Origin: CAYJFK01 sp964369475
Lineage (GTDB): Bacteria > Bacillota > Clostridia > Oscillospirales > Feifaniaceae
DNA: 18,091 nucleotides
Direction: 5' to 3'
NCBI GenBank assembly: GCA_964369475.1
Contig: CAYJFK010000053.1
Span: 1-18,091, forward strand
Shown here: positions 14,582 through 18,091 of the stretch, one piece after another
Layout: the number at the start of each line of letters is the position of its first letter
Position numbering within the stretch: position 1 is the first letter of the stretch
Position numbers and translations under genes: made by a program
The notes under the pieces: generated by a model
The model's input: the letters and a program-made list of their open reading frames with translations, nothing else
What the model was told of the DNA's origin: nothing
Database searches by the model: none

Positions 14582-15364
14582 TTGAAATTTTGTACACTTG
14601 TGTCGGGTAGTAGCGGAAATTCCATTTATATAGAAGATCGTGACACGAGAATTTTAATAGACGCAGGGCTAAGCCTAAGAGCGCTCGAGAAGTGCCTAAA
14701 GGAGATCGGCAGATCGGCACGGGAGCTATCGGCCGTCGTGCTAACCCATGAGCATTCCGATCACACAAAGGGGATATATCAGCTTGCCATTAGAACGAGC
14801 GTGCCGATAATGGGGCTTCGGGAGACGCTACACGGACTGCTTGCCAAGATGCCCGATGTTATGCCCGACAGGTTTACAGCATTTGCAAGTGGCAGCGCTA
14901 CATATAATATAGGGGGGCTATCCGTTTCGACATTTAATGTGTCGCACGATGTACCCTGCATCGGCTTTAGGGTCGAGGGCGAGGCGACCGTTGCAATTGC
15001 AACCGACCTTGGGCATGTCGACGACGAGGTAATGGATGGGCTGTCGGGGGCGGATTTTGTTATAATCGAGTGCAACCACGATGTGCAGATGCTGTCGGAG
15101 GGATTTTACCCCGCCTATCTCAAGCGGAGAATACTGTCAAACGAAGGGCATCTATCCAACGAAGCTTGCGCAAGGACTGTTTGCAGACTTGTGAGCAGTG
15201 GGTGCAAACATTTTGTGCTCGCTCATATGTCGGAGAGCAACAATCTGCCACGATTTGCGGTAAATGCCGTTTGCGGCGCTTTGAGCGAAATGGGCATAAA
15301 GCCCGGCGAAGTTACGGTTGATGTTGCGCCGAGATACGAGATGAGCAGGATGTTTGAAGTCTGA
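14582..15364 (+). CDS. walJ: Metallo-beta-lactamase-fold protein WalJ (YycJ)
   Basis: Metal-dependent hydrolase/exonuclease-like protein encoded with WalRK in most Firmicutes; linked in the literature to coordinating division or DNA processing with the wall system, exact reaction unsettled. 260 residues. Metal-binding motifs: THEHSDH (55-61), SHD (H122), ATDLG (D142), ECNHD (H165), NEGHLSNE (H190) and LAHMSESNN (H215). The N-terminus MKFCTLVSGSSGNSIYIE is the usual YycJ start; it begins at TTG 14582 with GGGGGAT 4-5 nt upstream. The frame stays open to a start at 14441, but that extension is translated minisatellite and is discarded. The upstream array may influence its expression. Confidence 0.92.
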   Translation: MKFCTLVSGSSGNSIYIEDRDTRILIDAGLSLRALEKCLKEIGRSARELSAVVLTHEHSDHTKGIYQLAIRTSVPIMGLRETLHGLLAKMPDVMPDRFTAFASGSATYNIGGLSVSTFNVSHDVPCIGFRVEGEATVAIATDLGHVDDEVMDGLSGADFVIIECNHDVQMLSEGFYPAYLKRRILSNEGHLSNEACARTVCRLVSSGCKHFVLAHMSESNNLPRFAVNAVCGALSEMGIKPGEVTVDVAPRYEMSRMFEV

Positions 15365-15373
15365 TTATAAGGC

Positions 15374-15417
15374 TGTGTATAAACTGAGGACAGGGTTGAT
15401 TATAGACCTGTGTATAA
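15374..15417. promoter_or_regulatory. Two DnaA-box-like direct repeats upstream of rlmH
   Basis: TGTGTATAA occurs at 15374-15382 and 15409-15417 in the same orientation, 35 bp apart. Its complement TTATACACA fits the DnaA box TTATNCACA. Each is embedded in a longer repeat, CTGTGTATAARCTGAG. They lie in the 149-bp walJ-rlmH spacer. They may be DnaA binding sites or simply a short duplication. An isolated TATAAT is present at 15448-15453 without a correctly spaced -35. Confidence 0.45.
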
Positions 15418-15513
15418 GCTGAGCATATCTCTTGATAAAGACTCAAATATAATAGGAAAGCTCAATAAAAGAAATTTAGTCGATACAGATAGATTAAGTA
15501 GGATGTTGAAAGA

Positions 15514-15993
15514 ATGAACATAACAATTATTGCGGTCGGCAAGCTCTCCGAGAGTTATTGGCGGCAAGCAGCGGATGAATATGCAAAGCGCATGTCGCTC
15601 TTTTGTAAGCTCGAAATTAAGGAAATAGCAGAGTTTAAGCTACCTAAGAACCCAAGCGATGCCGACATTGTGAAAGGTATACAAAAGGAGGGAGAGGAGA
15701 TACTTAAAATGCTTCCTCCAAGGGCGGCTGTCGTCTCTCTTTGTGTCGAGGGAAAAGGGCTTTCCTCCGAGCAACTTTGTGAATTTATTGTGGACAAAGG
15801 CGCAAGAGGAGTGTCGCACATAGTTTTTGTCATCGGAGGATCGCATGGACTGTATGACGAAGTAAAGCGCCTGTCTGACTTGAAACTTTCACTTTCATCT
15901 ATGACTTTTCCCCATCAATTTGCCCGTGTAATGTTGCTCGAACAGGCTTACAGAGCCTTCACAATTGATAAAGGCAAGAAATATCATAAGTAA
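15514..15993 (+). CDS. rlmH: 23S rRNA pseudouridine-1915 N3-methyltransferase RlmH
   Basis: SPOUT-class SAM-dependent methyltransferase that methylates pseudouridine 1915 in helix 69 of 23S rRNA on assembled 70S ribosomes. 159 residues, exactly the family size. N-terminus MNITIIAVGKL; SAM-binding trefoil-knot motifs FVIGGSHG (105-112) and LSLSSMTFPHQ (125-135), then RVMLLEQAYRAF and the terminal YHK (157-159) needed for RNA binding. ATG start with a weak AGGATG upstream. Following walJ is the common Firmicute arrangement. No clear terminator follows it. Confidence 0.97.
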   Translation: MNITIIAVGKLSESYWRQAADEYAKRMSLFCKLEIKEIAEFKLPKNPSDADIVKGIQKEGEEILKMLPPRAAVVSLCVEGKGLSSEQLCEFIVDKGARGVSHIVFVIGGSHGLYDEVKRLSDLKLSLSSMTFPHQFARVMLLEQAYRAFTIDKGKKYHK

Positions 15994-16077
15994 TTTTGTG
16001 AAAGTTGCACAACACATATGTGGAAAAGGCTGTGTGTTCTCTCCTATATGTCAACAAACTTGTATAATTTTTAGTAT

Positions 16078-16094
16078 ATTACAGTTATATTACA
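16078..16094 (-). promoter_or_regulatory. Predicted WalR (YycF) box upstream of the M23 gene
   Basis: On the plus strand ATTACA-GTTAT-ATTACA; read on the minus strand this is TGTAAT-N5-TGTAAT, a perfect match to the published WalR consensus TGTWAH-N5-TGTWAH. It ends 32 nt before the -35 hexamer of the promoter for the M23 endopeptidase, a position suited to activation. A lone half-site TGTAAC also lies at 16190-16195. The region is AT-rich, so a chance match cannot be excluded. Confidence 0.6.
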
Positions 16095-16126
16095 CTTTTT
16101 TTACGTATATTTGCCCCTCGTTCGGT

Positions 16127-16155
16127 TTGACAAAAAGGGGATTTTTGAGTATATT
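16127..16155 (+). promoter_or_regulatory. Sigma-A promoter of the M23 endopeptidase gene
   Basis: Perfect -35 TTGACA (16127-16132), a 17-nt spacer and -10 TATATT (16150-16155, five of six). Transcription would start near 16162, giving a leader of about 40 nt. This separates the gene from rlmH as its own transcription unit. Confidence 0.78.
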
Positions 16156-16202
16156 ATTGTTGGTCGTGCCCTGAAGATAGTATATTATATGTAACATTTT
16201 CA

Positions 16203-17972
16203 GTGCCAAATGTGCGGAGTAGGCACAAATTCAAAAAACGGGAGTTGAAGCGTTTGAGCGATAAGAGTAATTTCGGCGGCAAAAAGAGCTCAAAAGGCGC
16301 CGGAATTTTTGAGGGGATAGCAAACAAGATCGGAGATCTGATCTGTTCTGTATATATGACAGGACTTGTTGTGGAAAGGGCAGTTTCACAATCGGTCAAG
16401 GCGGTGGGTAAGGGTTTTGACCTTGCTCACGAGTTTGGCGATTACTTAAAGATGCGTTTTTCGGGTAAGTCGAAGTCGCTTACCGTATCTGATATAGAAG
16501 CACACGACAGTTTCTTTGCACGAGCTGAAAAGGCTGTAATTTGTTCGATAGGCTCGCTTTTAACAGGCCTGCCTAAGAGCGAGATAACACTATCGCCGAG
16601 CGAAAAACAGCAAGGTCGCTATTTGCGAGGATTTGCAAATCGTTGCTTTACGGTATTTGTGCCCATGGCATGTGTTGGACTTGTCGCTTCTGTCGTCTAC
16701 TATTCGCAGGGATTTACAATGGCGGTAGAGACATATATCGATGGCGAGCTCGTTGCGATAATTGCCGATCAGTCGGAATATCAAGATGTAGAAGGCAGAG
16801 TAGAGCGTTATATTTCCTCTATAACTGGAGATGATTACGAGCTACCCGTAGAGCCTGTCTATCAGGTCGAACTGCACGCAAAGAGCGATATAGGCAGTGC
16901 AGACGGACTTGAGGAAATGCTACTTTCCTATGCCGACGATGTTGTTTACGACAGCTACGGCTTTTATGTAGACGGTCAGCTTGTGGCGGTAAATCCGGAT
17001 AAAACAGAGCTTGAAGAAATGCTCGACAGAGTGCTTGCAGCATACACCGGAGACGAGCAGGTGACAGACGAGCGCATTGAATTTGTCCAAGATGTAAGAA
17101 TTGAAGAGGGCCTTTATCCTCGCAACCTTGAAATGCCTGTTTCTTCGATAGAGGAGATAATCACCTCGACGACCATACAAGAAAAGCTATACACAATCGA
17201 GAGCGGCGACCTTATGGGGACTATCGCTCCTCAGTTTGATATGACTGTATCCGAGCTAAAGGCTCTAAATCCCGATGTTAACGAGAGAGCGCTTAGAGAG
17301 GGTATGGAGCTAACCATATCGAAGCCTGTTAGCTACTTAACTGTTAAGTCGGTTAGAACGGTCGTCTTTGAGGAGGCCATACCATACAGCAAAGAGGTCG
17401 TCTCGGACGACAGCATGTACACATATGAAAAGACGGTAACACGCTCAGGTCAAGAGGGAACAGCAGAGGTAACTGCCGAGATATGCCTTATAGACGGCAT
17501 GGAGATAAGCTACTTAGAACTCGACCGTGAGACGGTGGCAGAGCCTGTAACACAACTCGAGAAGGTCGGCACACTAACGCCACCTCCAAAGTCGCCGACA
17601 GGAAGCTTTGTATCCCCTGTATCGGGCGGTACTGTAACATCTCCCTATGGCCCACGTTGGGGCGGCACACACACCGGTATTGACATAGCGACCTCGACAG
17701 GCACAACGATAGTTTCGACAGATGGCGGCGTAGTAACATTTGCAGGCTGGTCGGGCGGTTACGGTTACATGGTCAAGGTAGACCACGGTAACGGCTACTC
17801 CTCGTGGTATGCACATTGTAGCTCGCTACTTGTATCGGTAGGCCAACAGGTCGCACAGGGCGAGCCGATAGCCAGAGTCGGATCGACCGGCAACTCGACA
17901 GGCCCTCACGTTCATTTCGAGATCAGAATTAACGGAAATCACGTCAATCCATCCGGATATATCGGAAGATAA
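16203..17972 (+). CDS. Membrane-anchored M23 endopeptidase with LysM and G5-like regions
   Basis: Predicted zinc endopeptidase that cuts peptidoglycan cross-bridges outside the cell. 589 residues: a long basic cytoplasmic or juxtamembrane region (1-145), one membrane helix (about 149-167), two related short modules with VETYIDGELVAIIADQ and FYVDGQLVAVNPDK (about 174-300), LysM (about 328-373, YTIESGDLMGTIAPQFDMTVSELKALNPDV), a G5-like region (about 377-455), a Pro/Ser linker and LytM/M23 (about 470-589). Zinc ligands: H490 and D494 in THTGID and H571 in GPHVHFE, with H569 and H538 as catalytic histidines. It starts at GTG 16203 with no clear ribosome site; GTG 16212, or TTG 16254 with GGGAG 8-9 nt upstream, are alternatives that do not affect the domains. 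The 145-residue cytoplasmic N-terminus is longer than a simple anchor needs. A WalR box and promoter lie upstream, so it is a likely WalR target. Confidence 0.9.
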   Translation: MPNVRSRHKFKKRELKRLSDKSNFGGKKSSKGAGIFEGIANKIGDLICSVYMTGLVVERAVSQSVKAVGKGFDLAHEFGDYLKMRFSGKSKSLTVSDIEAHDSFFARAEKAVICSIGSLLTGLPKSEITLSPSEKQQGRYLRGFANRCFTVFVPMACVGLVASVVYYSQGFTMAVETYIDGELVAIIADQSEYQDVEGRVERYISSITGDDYELPVEPVYQVELHAKSDIGSADGLEEMLLSYADDVVYDSYGFYVDGQLVAVNPDKTELEEMLDRVLAAYTGDEQVTDERIEFVQDVRIEEGLYPRNLEMPVSSIEEIITSTTIQEKLYTIESGDLMGTIAPQFDMTVSELKALNPDVNERALREGMELTISKPVSYLTVKSVRTVVFEEAIPYSKEVVSDDSMYTYEKTVTRSGQEGTAEVTAEICLIDGMEISYLELDRETVAEPVTQLEKVGTLTPPPKSPTGSFVSPVSGGTVTSPYGPRWGGTHTGIDIATSTGTTIVSTDGGVVTFAGWSGGYGYMVKVDHGNGYSSWYAHCSSLLVSVGQQVAQGEPIARVGSTGNSTGPHVHFEIRINGNHVNPSGYIGR

Positions 17973-18005
17973 AAAAAGCCCCACCAAAAAAGGTGGGGCT
18001 TTTTT
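17973..18005 (+). terminator. Rho-independent terminator after the M23 gene
   Basis: AGCCCCACC / GGTGGGGCT stem (17977-17985 and 17992-18000) with an AAAAAA loop and a T-run; the A-run before the stem pairs with the T-run, so it may work in both directions. It begins directly after the stop codon. Confidence 0.95.
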
Positions 18006-18014
18006 AGGTAAGAG

Positions 18015-18075
18015 GTAATAAGTAATAGTGAAGAAGTTTTTTTAAGTAATAAGTAATAGTGAAGAAGTAATAAGT
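18015..18075. repeat. Direct repeat of GTAATAA-type sequence at right edge
   Basis: A 22-bp sequence of GTAATAAGTAATAGTGAAG type occurs at 18015-18036 and again, identical, at 18046-18067 (31-bp period), followed by GTAATAAGTATGGT. It resembles the (TAATAGG)n...TATGGT tract at 5846-5880. It is not coding. It lies just after the terminator and may continue beyond the window. Confidence 0.75.
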
Positions 18076-18091
18076 ATGGTAACTTAATTGC

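Noticed and set aside
15432..15453. Promoter for rlmH from TTGATA and TATAAT
   Set aside because: The two hexamers are only 10 nt apart, too close for sigma-A; no other -35 fits.
16101..16146. Terminator after rlmH from CCCCT...AGGGGATTTTT
   Set aside because: Only a 5-bp stem with a long loop, and it overlaps the TTGACA of the next promoter.

Overview
The window looks like a draft-assembly piece of a low-to-moderate GC Gram-positive bacterium, most likely a Clostridia-type Firmicute. The reasons are the complete WalRK/YycHI/WalJ cell-wall module, GGAGG-type ribosome sites, frequent TTG and GTG starts, a class B sortase and a Gram-positive type IV pilus gene cluster. Three runs of exactly 100 N (4911-5010, 7253-7352, 14332-14431) are scaffold gaps of unknown true size. 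Everything left of about 7.0 kb is on the minus strand and everything right of 7.76 kb is on the plus strand.

Left part (1-4850, minus strand): a tightly packed operon read from right to left, with a near-consensus sigma-A promoter at 4819-4847. It holds pilC (inner-membrane platform), four small single-pass pilin-like proteins (one resembling DUF4860), the retraction-type ATPase pilT, and a class B sortase cut by the window edge. No extension ATPase (PilB), prepilin peptidase or major pilin is visible. Further right on the same strand are an MtnA/eIF-2B-type sugar-phosphate isomerase and a GNAT acetyltransferase whose 3' end is lost in a gap.

Middle (6973-7756): a 784-bp divergent intergenic region without a credible gene. 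It carries two copies of a structured element of about 120 bp, each with four successive hairpins, one of which shows a compensatory base-pair change. It also has a 25-bp palindromic direct repeat containing TATAAT that brackets the second copy, a possible walR promoter, and a gap flanked by identical 55-bp sequences that looks like a de Bruijn assembly artefact.

Right part (7757-18091, plus strand): walR, walK, yycH and yycI, then murA (first committed step of peptidoglycan synthesis, with its own promoter), a 29-bp hairpin minisatellite, walJ, rlmH and a large membrane-anchored M23 endopeptidase with LysM and G5-like regions. The M23 gene has a near-consensus promoter, a perfect match to the published WalR box upstream of it, and a strong terminator. 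Together this suggests a cell-wall homeostasis locus: WalK senses, WalR regulates, YycH and YycI modulate WalK, MurA makes wall precursor, and the M23 enzyme remodels the wall, probably as a local WalR target. Two DnaA-box-like direct repeats lie upstream of rlmH.
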